A stretch of DNA of 64,000 nucleotides. Source: Deinococcus sp. KSM4-11 (GTDB lineage Bacteria > Deinococcota > Deinococci > Deinococcales > Deinococcaceae). This document shows, piece after piece, positions 42,651 to 51,254 of this stretch (positions are counted from its first letter, which is position 1; every line of letters begins with the position of its first letter). The stretch covers positions 1 to 64,000 of the forward strand of contig NZ_SSNX01000004.1 of assembly GCF_004801415.1 (NCBI RefSeq). The letters run 5' to 3'. The position numbers and the translations under genes were made by a program. The notes under the pieces were generated by a model, which saw only the letters and a program-made list of their open reading frames with translations, did no database searches and had not been told where the DNA came from.

Positions 42651-44606
42651 TCACTGCACCTTGATGGCCTGCACGATGGATTTGCTGGACGTGTTGTCGA
42701 AGTATACCCGGCCGATCACGCGCAGTTCGGAGTACACGCGATCCGGGCGTCTGCGCACGGAGAGCGGCAGCTGGATGCGCAACTGGGCGCCCTGCGTGGT
42801 GAAGCCCACCGGGGAGCCCGATGTCCGGGCGTCCCAGACGTCCATGTCGGGAATCGCCACCCGCACGCGCTGGCCGTCCGGGCCGGTGTAGTACAGCTCG
42901 TACGAGAATTCCGCCCGCACCGCCGTGGTGCCATTGGGCACCGTGTCGATGGTGATGTCGCAGCGGTGCACGCCTGCACCGGCCAGCAGCACGTTGCCCG
43001 CTTGACCGGCGTGTACGCAGCGGTCCAGCGTCCAGCCGGTAAAGACCGGGGCCTGATCCGGCGGAGGCGTGGTGGTGCCCGTGGAGGCGTTCTGCAGGTA
43101 GTGGTACACCTGGTTCACGAACAGCATGGAGTCCACGAAGTAGTAATCGGCGACATTGGTATTCGCGGCGGGCCGCGAGCGGATCACCTTCACGTCCAGG
43201 TGAAAGTGCGGCCCGAAGGAGATGGTGCACGGGCTGGCGCCCTGGCTGGAGACATAGCCCAGCAGCTGCCCGGCCTTCACGGTCTCGCCCGCCTTGACCT
43301 GTAACCGGCAGGAATTCAGGTGCAGGTAGCGCATGACCACGTCGTTGGCATAGCCGCTCGCATCCGTGAAGCGGCCCAGGGTGACCTCCACCGCCCCGCC
43401 CGGCCGGACGCTGCTGCCCGGCAGGCGGTGGGCGGCATTCACCACGCCGGGCAGCATGGCGTAGATCGGCTGGCCCGGCAGGGCGTGAAAGTCCGTGCCC
43501 TCGTGCTGCCAGCCCGGAATGTTGTAACAGGGGGGACGGGCGCCGAAGACCCAGCCGTGGGCGCCGTGGGTGGCGTCAGGGCCGTCGACACTCACGATGT
43601 TCGCCTGGCACGACCCGGTGGTCTGGATCGCCCGGAACAGCGGCGTGTCGTTCGACGGGGTGTAGCCGTTCTTGCGGCCCAGGTTGCCGTCGCTGATGGC
43701 CTGCGCCGGATCCTTGAAGACGCCCTGGGCGAGCCTGAAGCCGGCCAGGATCTCCTTGAGGGGCGGGCGGTTCAGCACGATCTGCGCGGGGCGGGTGGGG
43801 TAGAACGGCGAGTCGATCTGGGTCCAGCGCAGGCTGGAGTTCTGAACCGTGACCTGCCGCGCCAGCGGACTGCCGGGCGGTACCGCCGCGCCATACGACT
43901 GCTGGAGGTAGTCACTGCCGTACACGGTGGGATTCAATGCCGGGAACGTGCGGTACAGCTCGAACGACAGGACCTGATCCCTGATGGCCGCGTCGCCGGT
44001 CGAGAAATCCAGCAGGATCTTGCCGCCCTCGGTCACGGTCTTGCTGACCTGCAGGTCTGCCGGAATCTGGTCGAACACCACGCGGTAGTCGTCCCCGGCG
44101 GTCGCTCCGGCGTCCGGGGTGAGCAGGGCGCTGTTCACCTCGATGTTGAAGTGGCTCTGCCGTTCGAGTAGTGGCATCACGACCGTCAGTTTGGGGGCGC
44201 TGTCGAAGCCGTTCTGGGTCACCGCCTGGTTCGTCAGCGCAATGGAACCCTGACCGCGCAGCACCGTCACCCTGTTGCCCAGGTAGGAGACGGAACCGGC
44301 CGCCACCACGTCCTTCACGTCGATGGGAGCCGCCGCGACGGTCATGGCTGTGGCTGCGGTGAAGACCCCGCTCCGGGCCAGGTAGGTGCCCACGTTGGTT
44401 TTCTGAAGGCCCGTGGCCGGCTGGGCACCGAGCCCCTGCCAGCGCGTCAGGGACGCCGCGACCCGGCTGCGGGCGACGGCCCCGGTGGGCACGGTTGCCG
44501 GAACGTTGAAGTTCACCAGCATCATCCCCGGATCCTGTGCGGCCCCCGTACCGTGCAGCGCAGCGAGAACGAGAGGCAGGCCAGGCCGGAACGCCGCAAG
44601 CTTCAT
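42651..44606 (-). CDS. Secreted M23-family (LytM) peptidase
   Basis: 651 residues. A signal peptide (MKLAAFRPGLPLVLAALHGTGA) is followed by a long beta-rich region to about residue 350. The M23 domain has HEGTD (H368, D372), a histidine in MRYLHLNS and HFH at 467-469, so the zinc site appears complete. A further beta-rich domain of about 150 residues ends the protein. M23 enzymes cut peptidoglycan cross-bridges. ATG at 44606. It heads a two-gene minus-strand unit that converges on the CIS genes, so it might open the cell wall for the particle; this is inference. Confidence 0.85.
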   Translation of the reverse strand: MKLAAFRPGLPLVLAALHGTGAAQDPGMMLVNFNVPATVPTGAVARSRVAASLTRWQGLGAQPATGLQKTNVGTYLARSGVFTAATAMTVAAAPIDVKDVVAAGSVSYLGNRVTVLRGQGSIALTNQAVTQNGFDSAPKLTVVMPLLERQSHFNIEVNSALLTPDAGATAGDDYRVVFDQIPADLQVSKTVTEGGKILLDFSTGDAAIRDQVLSFELYRTFPALNPTVYGSDYLQQSYGAAVPPGSPLARQVTVQNSSLRWTQIDSPFYPTRPAQIVLNRPPLKEILAGFRLAQGVFKDPAQAISDGNLGRKNGYTPSNDTPLFRAIQTTGSCQANIVSVDGPDATHGAHGWVFGARPPCYNIPGWQHEGTDFHALPGQPIYAMLPGVVNAAHRLPGSSVRPGGAVEVTLGRFTDASGYANDVVMRYLHLNSCRLQVKAGETVKAGQLLGYVSSQGASPCTISFGPHFHLDVKVIRSRPAANTNVADYYFVDSMLFVNQVYHYLQNASTGTTTPPPDQAPVFTGWTLDRCVHAGQAGNVLLAGAGVHRCDITIDTVPNGTTAVRAEFSYELYYTGPDGQRVRVAIPDMDVWDARTSGSPVGFTTQGAQLRIQLPLSVRRRPDRVYSELRVIGRVYFDNTSSKSIVQAIKVQ

Positions 44607-44768
44607 GTGAACCCCCACTCCGTGGACGTGAGCGCGCCGGAACCGCACTGGCCCACGAGACCGGCGGGGACGCTTCAGCTGGATTCAGTATTCGGTTGAT
44701 CCGTGATCAGGCCATGATCGCGCGGAGGCTCCACGCCATGCTCAGCGCCCGCCTCTCGCCATCCTGCT

Positions 44769-45833
44769 TCAGCGCGGAGGAGCGGTAGTGGCGCGCACGA
44801 CCAGCTGGGAGCCGAACACGAAATGCCGTTCGCGGCCGGCGGGTTCCTGGATCAGGCGCAGCAGTTCCTCCAGGCTCTTGCGGCCCAGCTGCGCGAAATC
44901 CTGCCTTACGGTGGTGAGGGGCGGGTCGTAGTGCGCGGCCTCGGGCGTATCGTCAAAGCCCACCACGGAGACGTCTCCGGGTACGGTGAGCCCACGTTCC
45001 TTGAGGGCGCTCAGGACGCCCAGCGCCATCTGGTCGTTGCTGGCGAAGACCCCCGTGAAGTCCAGGCCATCATCCAGCGCGCGCAGCGTGGCCTGGTGAC
45101 CGCTCTGGGCACTCCAGTCACCGTCGTAGGTGGGCAGGACTTCCAGGCCGCCCTGCTGCACGACACTCCGGAAGCCCTCGCGGCGCAGTTTCGCGTCGCT
45201 CCAGCCGGGCGGGCCGCTGATGTGCAGCAGCCGCCGGTGGCCCAGCGCGGCCAGGTGCCGGGTGGCGCTGGCCGCGCCGCCGAACTGGTCGATGCTGACG
45301 GTCGGGCCCTGGACGTCGGCGGTCGCGTCGATCATCACGAAGGGCAGGCTGCCGCTCAACCCGTGCGCGATGTCGTGGGCGTCGTAGTTGGTAAGCAGCA
45401 CCAGGCCGTCCACCCCGAACTGCTGGAGCCGGCGCGCGGCCGTGAGGACGTCCTTTTCCTGCACCTGCTCCAGGTCGACCTGTTGCAGGGTGGTGAGCAT
45501 GACCTCATAGCCGACCTCGTGCGCGCTTTCCTGCACGTTCTGGAGGATCTGTGACGGTCCGTACTGGTTCATGCCGTGTGCGACCACGCCGATCAGCTGC
45601 GAGCGCCTTGTGACGAGCCCTTTGGCCAATAGGCTGGGGCGGTAATTGAGTTCCTGGATGGTCTGGAGGACGCGCGCGCGGGTGTGCTGCGCGACGTTCG
45701 CATGGTTGTTGATGACGCGGGACACCGTCTGGTAGGACACGCCGGAGTGTCGGGCGACGTCGTGGATGGTGACGTTCTGGGGGCGGGCCCGGTCGGTGGG
45801 AGGAGAGGGAGTGGACTTCTCGGACGTGGTCAT
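44769..45833 (-). CDS. LacI-family repressor, probable regulator of arabinose genes (AraR role)
   Basis: 354 residues. A helix-turn-helix (VTIHDVARHSGVSYQTVSRVINNHANV, about 21-47) and hinge (YRPSLLAKGL) precede a periplasmic-binding-like sensor domain (SQLIGVVAHGMNQYG, then GVFASNDQMALGVL and VSVVGFDDTPEAAHYDPPLTTVRQ). Last gene of the minus-strand arabinose operon, so it would control its own level. Two identical 14-bp palindromes near arabinose promoters (49222-49235 and 51138-51151) are the likely binding sites. The ligand is inferred to be L-arabinose. Confidence 0.9.
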   Translation of the reverse strand: MTTSEKSTPSPPTDRARPQNVTIHDVARHSGVSYQTVSRVINNHANVAQHTRARVLQTIQELNYRPSLLAKGLVTRRSQLIGVVAHGMNQYGPSQILQNVQESAHEVGYEVMLTTLQQVDLEQVQEKDVLTAARRLQQFGVDGLVLLTNYDAHDIAHGLSGSLPFVMIDATADVQGPTVSIDQFGGAASATRHLAALGHRRLLHISGPPGWSDAKLRREGFRSVVQQGGLEVLPTYDGDWSAQSGHQATLRALDDGLDFTGVFASNDQMALGVLSALKERGLTVPGDVSVVGFDDTPEAAHYDPPLTTVRQDFAQLGRKSLEELLRLIQEPAGRERHFVFGSQLVVRATTAPPR

Positions 45834-45936
45834 TCACCCTCCATTCTGGCCGGTCGAACGTCCAGGGCCCAAAAGGCCGGCCCGCCGTGTCCCAGCGTGG
45901 TGTGGCGGGAGTGGCGGGCCGGCGGGACGAGTGAGC

Positions 45937-46818
45937 TTACTTCAGGCCGGCGGTGGCCATGACGCCCTCGGTCACGCGGCGCTGGAAGATCAGGTACGCG
46001 AACACGGTGGGAATGGCGGCGGTCACGGCGGTCGCCATGCTCTTGGCATACGCGACACCGTACGCGGACTGCACCTGTGTGATCCCGACCGGGATGGTCA
46101 GTTTGGCCGTGTCGTTCATGACGATGAAGGGCCACAGGAAGTTGTTCCACGCGCCGATGAACGTCACGATGCCCAGCGACAGCGTGATGCTCCAGTTCAG
46201 CGGCAGGAAGATCCCGAACAGCACCCGCCACTCGCTGGCCCCGTCAATGCGGGCGGCGTCCCCGAGTTCTGGCGGCACCTGATCGAAGAACTGCTTGTAG
46301 ATGATCACGGCGACGGGCGCGGCGAGCTGCGGCACGATCAGGCCCATGAAGTTGTTCACCAGCCCCAGCTTGTTGATGAAGATGAACAGAGGAATCAGGC
46401 TGGCCTGGAAGGGAATCATGAACCCGGCCAGGATCAGGAAGTACAGCCAGCGCCGGCCCCGGAAGTCGATCTGCGACAGCGCGTACGCGCACAGCATGGA
46501 GAACAGCAGCACCAGGAAGGTGATGATTAGCGTCGTGATCACGCTGTTGGCGTACCAGCGCACGATCGGGCTGTTCTGGAAGATGTAGGTGTAGCTGCTC
46601 AGGTCGAAGGTCTTGGGCCACAGGGTCGGCGGCGCGGTGATCGTATCGGGCTCGGGCTTCACGGACGTGATGACCGCCCAGTAGATCGGGAAGAACCACG
46701 CGGCGGCCAGCAGCAGCGTCAGGCCGGTGATGAGCGCTCCCCACATGCGGGCCAGGCGCACGCCCAGGCTCGGTGGGGGCTTGGTGGTGCGGGGAAGTGG
46801 AGTCGTTGTCGCCGTCAT
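45937..46818 (-). CDS. Arabinose/arabino-oligosaccharide ABC permease (AraQ-like)
   Basis: 293 residues, six membrane segments, of the MalG/AraQ carbohydrate type. The N-terminal tail is Pro/Thr-rich, the first helix is ITGLTLLLAAAWFFPIYWAVITS, and the ATPase-contact loop is LGDAARIDGASEWRVLFGIFLP. Its start immediately follows the stop of the partner permease (no gap). It is probably for arabinose or arabino-oligosaccharides, judged by the regulon. Confidence 0.9.
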   Translation of the reverse strand: MTATTTPLPRTTKPPPSLGVRLARMWGALITGLTLLLAAAWFFPIYWAVITSVKPEPDTITAPPTLWPKTFDLSSYTYIFQNSPIVRWYANSVITTLIITFLVLLFSMLCAYALSQIDFRGRRWLYFLILAGFMIPFQASLIPLFIFINKLGLVNNFMGLIVPQLAAPVAVIIYKQFFDQVPPELGDAARIDGASEWRVLFGIFLPLNWSITLSLGIVTFIGAWNNFLWPFIVMNDTAKLTIPVGITQVQSAYGVAYAKSMATAVTAAIPTVFAYLIFQRRVTEGVMATAGLK

Positions 46819-47724
46819 TTAACGCGCTCCTCTGTTCAGGACTCTGTTCTGGATGCCCGAGGCGACCAGGATGATGACCATCAGCACCACGCCGATTGCC
46901 GAGGCGTAGCCGCCGTGCTGTTGCTGGAAGCCCTCGCGGTATGAGTACAGCAGCAGCACCAGGGTCTTGTCGAAGGGGCCGCCGCCGGTGAGCAGGTACA
47001 CCTGGTCAAAGATCTTGAACTGCGCGATAAGTTGCAGCAGCAGGATCAGGCTGGTCACCGGCCAGAGGTTCGGCCACGTGATCGAGCGGAACATCCGGAA
47101 GCCGTACGCGCCGTCCAGCGCGGCGGCCTCGTAGATGTCCGGCGGAATGTTCTGCAGGCCTGCGATGAACAGCAGGACGTTGAAGCCCACGGTCCACCAG
47201 ATCGTCACGAGGGCCACGGCAGGCATGGCCCACACGGGATCCTGGAACCACGCGACGGTCGAGCCGGTCAGTGTGTTGAACAGCCCGAAGTTCGAGTCCA
47301 GCACCCAGTTCCAGATCAGGGTGACCACACTGACCGGCAGCACGAACGGCAGGAAAAACGCCGCCATGACCAGGTTGCGCAGCCGCTTGAGGCGCATGAT
47401 CAGCAGCGCCAGGCCCAGACCGACCAGGGTGTTCGGCACGACGGTCAGCAGGATGAAGTACGCCGTGCCCTTCAGGGCCGCCCAGAAGGTGGGCTCCCGG
47501 AACAGCTTGGTGTAGTTCGCCAGGCCGACACCGTGCCCGTTGCCGGTCAGGTCGGAATTCGTGAAGCTCAGCACGATGACCCGCAGCGAGGGGTAGATTA
47601 GGAACAGCAGGTAGATCAGCACGAAGGGGGCGGACATCAGCGCGGCCGTCAGCCAGCGTTTCCTGACCTGAAGCTGCTTCTGGGGGCTGAGCACCGCGGT
47701 CTGGGAGGGGGCGGTCTTGAGCAT
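46819..47724 (-). CDS. Arabinose/arabino-oligosaccharide ABC permease (AraP-like)
   Basis: 301 residues of the MalF/AraP type. Six membrane helices, first at about residues 28-50 (LMSAPFVLIYLLFLIYPSLRV), and the contact loop IYEAAALDGAYGFRMFRSITWP. It pairs with the downstream permease. It follows the binding-protein gene by 82 bases, which contain a hairpin likely to reduce read-through. No ATPase is encoded in the operon. Confidence 0.9.
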   Translation of the reverse strand: MLKTAPSQTAVLSPQKQLQVRKRWLTAALMSAPFVLIYLLFLIYPSLRVIVLSFTNSDLTGNGHGVGLANYTKLFREPTFWAALKGTAYFILLTVVPNTLVGLGLALLIMRLKRLRNLVMAAFFLPFVLPVSVVTLIWNWVLDSNFGLFNTLTGSTVAWFQDPVWAMPAVALVTIWWTVGFNVLLFIAGLQNIPPDIYEAAALDGAYGFRMFRSITWPNLWPVTSLILLLQLIAQFKIFDQVYLLTGGGPFDKTLVLLLYSYREGFQQQHGGYASAIGVVLMVIILVASGIQNRVLNRGAR

Positions 47725-47754
47725 GTCACCTGCCTTCTTGTGGGTTAAAAACGC

Positions 47755-47797
47755 TCAGAGGAAGGGGAACGCCGTGACGCGACTCCCCTTCCTCTGA
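47755..47797 (-). terminator. Intra-operon terminator/attenuator after the binding-protein gene
   Basis: TCAGAGGAAGGGG (47755-47767) and CCCCTTCCTCTGA (47785-47797) form a perfect 13-bp stem with a 17-base loop. On the minus strand it is followed by GCGTTTTTAA, a usable U-tract. It lies between binding protein and permease genes and would keep the binding protein in excess. Confidence 0.75.
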
Positions 47798-47806
47798 AAG
47801 CCACGC

Positions 47807-49099
47807 TTACTTGTTGAAGCTGGTCAGCGCTGCCTTGAACTTGGCGATGCCCTGATCGGCGCTCAGCTGGCCGAGCAGTACGGGCGTGAAGTTGTTGCCC
47901 ACGGCGTCATACACGGGGCCGCCCACACCGAAGATCGGCACGTTGGGTTCCAGCGTGGCGTCCTTGGCCGCCGTCGCAGAGTACTGCACGTTGGGCTGCA
48001 GCGCCTTGAAGGCCGCGCTGCTCTGGGTGGGCAGGTAGGAGGGGATGTGCCCGCCGCCGGCCCAGCCGAGGCCGCCCTGCTTGTTCACGTAGCCGATGAA
48101 GGTCATGACGGCCTTGAGCTTGTCGGCGCTAATGGGCGTCTTGCTGTTGTTCGGGATGGCGAGCGTGTGCGAGTCGGCCCAGGTTTCGCTGTTGCCGGCG
48201 AGTTTGGGGAAGGCCATGATGCCGTAGTCGAACTTGAGGGTGCCCTTGGACTTGGCGTCCACCATGGTCGGGACTTCCCAGTTGCCGTTGAACATCATGG
48301 CGGTGCGCCCGGCGGTGAACAGCGCCACAGCAGCGGGGTACGCGGTGTTCTTGGTGACTAGGCCACTCTTGGTCCAGTCGGCCATGGTCTGCAGCGCGGC
48401 CTTGCCCTTGGTGTCCAGGTCGCCCAGGTACAGCTTGCCGTCCTTGTACATGGTGCCGCCGGACTGCAGGAACAGGCTGTACCACATGCGCCACAGGGTC
48501 GCCGGATCCTGGTTGGTGCTGAACGCGGCGGGCGTGACGCCGGCCTTGTCCTTGATGGTCTGCAGCGCCTTGGTCATGTCGGCCACCGAGTTCATGCCGG
48601 TGGGTTTGCCGTCGGCACCCAGCAGGCCAGCTTTCTTCAGCAGATCCTTGTTGTAGTACACGACGTAGGTGTGCGTGTCGAGCGGCAGGGCGTACAGCCC
48701 GGTCTTGCCGGCGGCCTTGGCATCGGTATTCAGGGTGCTGACCAGGTTCGCCTGGAAGTCCGTGGCCTTCAGGCCGGCCATGGCGAGGTCCGCGGTGCTG
48801 AAGGGCCGCAGGTCGTTTTTCTGCAGACCCGAGGGCACGGCGGACAGGTGGTAGGTCATGACGTCGGGCGTCTGGCCGGAGACCGTGGCGGTGTGCACCT
48901 TGGTGTAGAAGGGGTTGCCCCAGGTCTGGGTGGTGCGGTTCACGATGATGTCGCTCTGGGACTTGTTGAAGTCGTCCACGATCTGCTTCATGCGGATGCC
49001 GTCGCCGCCGCCGAAGAAGTCCCAGAACACGATGGTCGTGGCGGCTTGAGCCGAGGCGGAGAGGGCCAGTCCCAGGGCGAGCAGTTTGGTGATGCGCAT
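47807..49099 (-). CDS. Arabinose/arabino-oligosaccharide ABC substrate-binding protein (AraN-like)
   Basis: 430 residues, SBP family 1. Signal peptide MRITKLLALGLALSASAQA without lipobox. The mature start TTIVFWDFFGGGDGIRMKQIVDDFN and the blocks GLYALPLDTHTYVVYYNKDLLKKAG and FTAGRTAMMFNGNWE are typical of sugar-binding proteins. The ATG at 49099 has AGGAGG upstream. An upstream in-frame ATG near 49234 is excluded because the promoter and operator lie over it. Its own promoter is TTGACA-N17-TACTAT with a repressor palindrome. Confidence 0.92.
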   Translation of the reverse strand: MRITKLLALGLALSASAQAATTIVFWDFFGGGDGIRMKQIVDDFNKSQSDIIVNRTTQTWGNPFYTKVHTATVSGQTPDVMTYHLSAVPSGLQKNDLRPFSTADLAMAGLKATDFQANLVSTLNTDAKAAGKTGLYALPLDTHTYVVYYNKDLLKKAGLLGADGKPTGMNSVADMTKALQTIKDKAGVTPAAFSTNQDPATLWRMWYSLFLQSGGTMYKDGKLYLGDLDTKGKAALQTMADWTKSGLVTKNTAYPAAVALFTAGRTAMMFNGNWEVPTMVDAKSKGTLKFDYGIMAFPKLAGNSETWADSHTLAIPNNSKTPISADKLKAVMTFIGYVNKQGGLGWAGGGHIPSYLPTQSSAAFKALQPNVQYSATAAKDATLEPNVPIFGVGGPVYDAVGNNFTPVLLGQLSADQGIAKFKAALTSFNK

Positions 49100-49221
49100 G
49101 TGGTGCCTCCTGAAGCAAAAGAGAGGGCGGTGGAGGACGGCTGACACGGCAACCGGCTCCGTACGGCGTCTGGACATGCCGCAGCGACGCGGTGGGGACT
49201 GGGTCGCCCCGGCACTGAATT

Positions 49222-49235
49222 TGTGAACGATCACA
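49222..49235. promoter_or_regulatory. LacI-type operator O1 (TGTGAACGATCACA)
   Basis: TGTGA-ACGA-TCACA, a 14-bp inverted repeat. It begins at the last base of the -10 box of the binding-protein promoter and covers the start of transcription. Its reverse complement is exactly the palindrome at 51138-51151. Confidence 0.8.
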
Positions 49236-49263
49236 TAGTAGTTCGGCGTACGGGGGCTGTCAA
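49235..49263 (-). promoter_or_regulatory. Promoter of the arabinose importer genes
   Basis: On the minus strand, TTGACA (49263-49258), a 17-bp spacer and TACTAT (49240-49235). It lies just past the stop of the GH51 gene, so the importer genes can be transcribed on their own. Confidence 0.8.
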
Positions 49264-49273
49264 GCCTCGGCCG

Positions 49274-50833
49274 TCAGCCCGGCGTATGCTGGCTGGTCAA
49301 CACCGTGAATGACAGCGGGGGCAGCGTCAGCGTCACGCTTCCGCCGTCGAGCTTGGGCACGTCGATGGTGTGGATGGTCACCGCTTCCGGCGCGTCGAAG
49401 GAGTTCGCGGCCATCGGGTCGTGGCCCGCCATCTGCCAGGCCTGCGTCAGCTCGCCCGGCGCCACGTCCTCCCACTTCACGGTTACGTCGAGCGGGTCGG
49501 TCTGCGAGCGGTTCACCAGGAACGCCGCGCCCTTCCCGCTGGCCGGGTCGTAGCTCGCGGTGGCGTCCAGCAGCGGCACCTCCCCGAACTTCTTCGTTTC
49601 ATGGGTGGGCGCCTGCACCAGCACGTCCAGCGAGTTCCCGACCGCGTGGTTGCTGAACATCATCAGCGGGTAGTAGATCGTCTGCAGGAACAGGCCGTCG
49701 GCGCGCGTCATGATCGGCGCGATCACGTTCACGATCTGCGCGATGCACGCGATCTTGATGATGTCCGACTTGCGCAGGAACGTGCCCAGCCACTGTGCCA
49801 CCACCAGCGCGTCCTCGAGGTTGTAGACCTCCTCCAGGATGTGCGGCGCTTCCTCCCAGTTGCCGTCGCCGCCGACCGCGCGGTACCAGACGTTCCATTC
49901 GTCCCAGCACAGGCCCACGTCCTTCTTGCTGCGGTTCTTGGCCTTCGCCAGCCGGATGGCCGCCGCGACCGTCTCGGCGTGCTCGTCGAAGTGCACGCTG
50001 CTCGCCAGGTACGAGTCCGTGTCCACCGCTTCCTTGGCGTCGGGCATGCTCGGGTTGCCGACGTAGTAGTGCATGGAGAAGTAGTCGATGTGCTCCCACG
50101 CGCGTTCCAGCACCACGCGGTCCCATTCCGGGAAGGTAGGCATGGCCGTGTTCGATGACCCGCACGCGATGGTCTTGATGGACGGATCCATCCAGCGCAT
50201 CAGCTTGGCGGCCTCCACGGCCTTGTCGGCGTACACGCTCGCTTCCAGGTGCCCGATCTGCCACGGGCCGTCCATCTCGTTGCCCAGACACCAGTACTTC
50301 ACGCCGTAGGGATCGGCGTGGCCGTTCTTGGCCCGCAGGTCGCTGAAGTGCGTGCCGGTGGGCAGGTTCATGTACTCGACCAGATCGGCCGCGTCCTGGA
50401 TGCTGCCGGTGCCGAGGTTCACGGCCCACATGGGCTCCGTCTTCAGTTCCTCGGCGAATTCCATGAACTCGTGCGGGCCGAACTGGTTCGTCTCGATGGA
50501 ACGCCACGCCAGCGCGCGGCGGCGGGGGCGGTCGGCCTTGGGGCCGATGCCGTCGGTCCAGCGGTAGCCGGACACGAAGTTGCCGCCGGGGTAGCGCATG
50601 ATCCGGTAGTTCAGGTCTTTCAGGGCGGCCATGACGTCCGGGCGAAAGCCGCGCGCGTCGGCCAGCGGTGAGGCGGGATCGTAGATGCCCTCGTAGATGC
50701 AGCGGCCCATGTGCTCGGCGAAGCCCCCGAAGATCAGCGGGGAGATGTCGGAGACGATGCGCTGCGTGTTCAGCGCCACGGTCGCGGTGCGGCCAGTCTT
50801 TGTTGAAGCAGTGGATTGGGTAGTCACAGTCAT
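49274..50833 (-). CDS. abfA: GH51 alpha-L-arabinofuranosidase
   Basis: 519 residues, no signal peptide, so cytoplasmic. It removes terminal alpha-L-arabinofuranose from oligosaccharides. The start ISPLIFGGFAEHMGRCIYEGIYDP, acid/base Glu in CLGNEMDGPW and nucleophile Glu in CWDEWNVWY are the defining GH51 segments, and the C-terminal beta domain ends in TLPPLSFTVL. It is transcribed from the divergent control region at 51129-51156, with a leader of roughly 290 bases, and is followed closely by the importer promoter. Confidence 0.95.
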   Translation of the reverse strand: MTVTTQSTASTKTGRTATVALNTQRIVSDISPLIFGGFAEHMGRCIYEGIYDPASPLADARGFRPDVMAALKDLNYRIMRYPGGNFVSGYRWTDGIGPKADRPRRRALAWRSIETNQFGPHEFMEFAEELKTEPMWAVNLGTGSIQDAADLVEYMNLPTGTHFSDLRAKNGHADPYGVKYWCLGNEMDGPWQIGHLEASVYADKAVEAAKLMRWMDPSIKTIACGSSNTAMPTFPEWDRVVLERAWEHIDYFSMHYYVGNPSMPDAKEAVDTDSYLASSVHFDEHAETVAAAIRLAKAKNRSKKDVGLCWDEWNVWYRAVGGDGNWEEAPHILEEVYNLEDALVVAQWLGTFLRKSDIIKIACIAQIVNVIAPIMTRADGLFLQTIYYPLMMFSNHAVGNSLDVLVQAPTHETKKFGEVPLLDATASYDPASGKGAAFLVNRSQTDPLDVTVKWEDVAPGELTQAWQMAGHDPMAANSFDAPEAVTIHTIDVPKLDGGSVTLTLPPLSFTVLTSQHTPG

Positions 50834-51107
50834 CCTCTCGGGAGCGGGTGGGACGGCACAGGGCGTCCCGTGGCCAGCAGGGGTGGGGAAGCAGGGGGTC
50901 GTCTGGTGTGGTGGGCCGATTCTGGGTCGGCCGCTGTCAGTTCAGGCGGTCGACGTCTGGGAACACCTCCTGGCAGGACGATCGGGTGGCGGGGATGGCC
51001 GGATTCCAGTTCCGGGACACGGCGAGAACGCTCGGACAATACGGTGCAGACGAAGGGCAGCCGGGTGAGGCGGGGGCGAGGGACACGGGCGTCTTGCTCA
51101 GATTGCG

Positions 51108-51136
51108 TTGACAGATACGGACGACTCATCATACAT
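51108..51136 (+). promoter_or_regulatory. Promoter of araB-araD-araA-GH operon
   Basis: TTGACA (51108-51113), 17-bp spacer, CATACA (51131-51136, weak -10). The operator palindrome starts two bases downstream, over the transcription start. Confidence 0.7.
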
Positions 51137-51156
51137 TGTGATCGTTCACAGTCAAG
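51129..51156 (-). promoter_or_regulatory. Divergent promoter of abfA
   Basis: On the minus strand, TTGACT (51156-51151), 16-bp spacer, TATGAT (51134-51129). The operator lies in its spacer and touches the -35. Confidence 0.7.
51138..51151. promoter_or_regulatory. LacI-type operator O2 (TGTGATCGTTCACA)
   Basis: TGTGA-TCGT-TCACA, the exact reverse complement of O1 at 49222. It overlaps both divergent promoters, so a bound repressor would block both directions. Confidence 0.8.
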
Positions 51157-51254
51157 CATCCCATCCGGCCGACCCCGCACGGCCCCCGCTCCGGCCCCGC
51201 TCCCAGACGGCCCCAGCGGTCACGGCCCACCCCCACAGACCCGCAGGAGGCCCC

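Larger units (their letters stand above)
50834..51254. other. Divergent control region between abfA and araB
   Basis: 421 bases without a gene. The right third holds two back-to-back promoters sharing one operator (51108-51156). The left 270 bases form the long abfA leader. They contain no second copy of the palindrome and no convincing small frame, so their role (RNA structure or other control) is unknown. The araB ribosome site CAGGAGG lies at the right end. Confidence 0.65.

Noticed and set aside
51108..51254. TTG start 147 bases upstream of araB
   Set aside because: It lies in the -35 box, and the extension runs through the promoter and operator. The ATG at 51255 has a strong ribosome site and the true kinase N-terminus.
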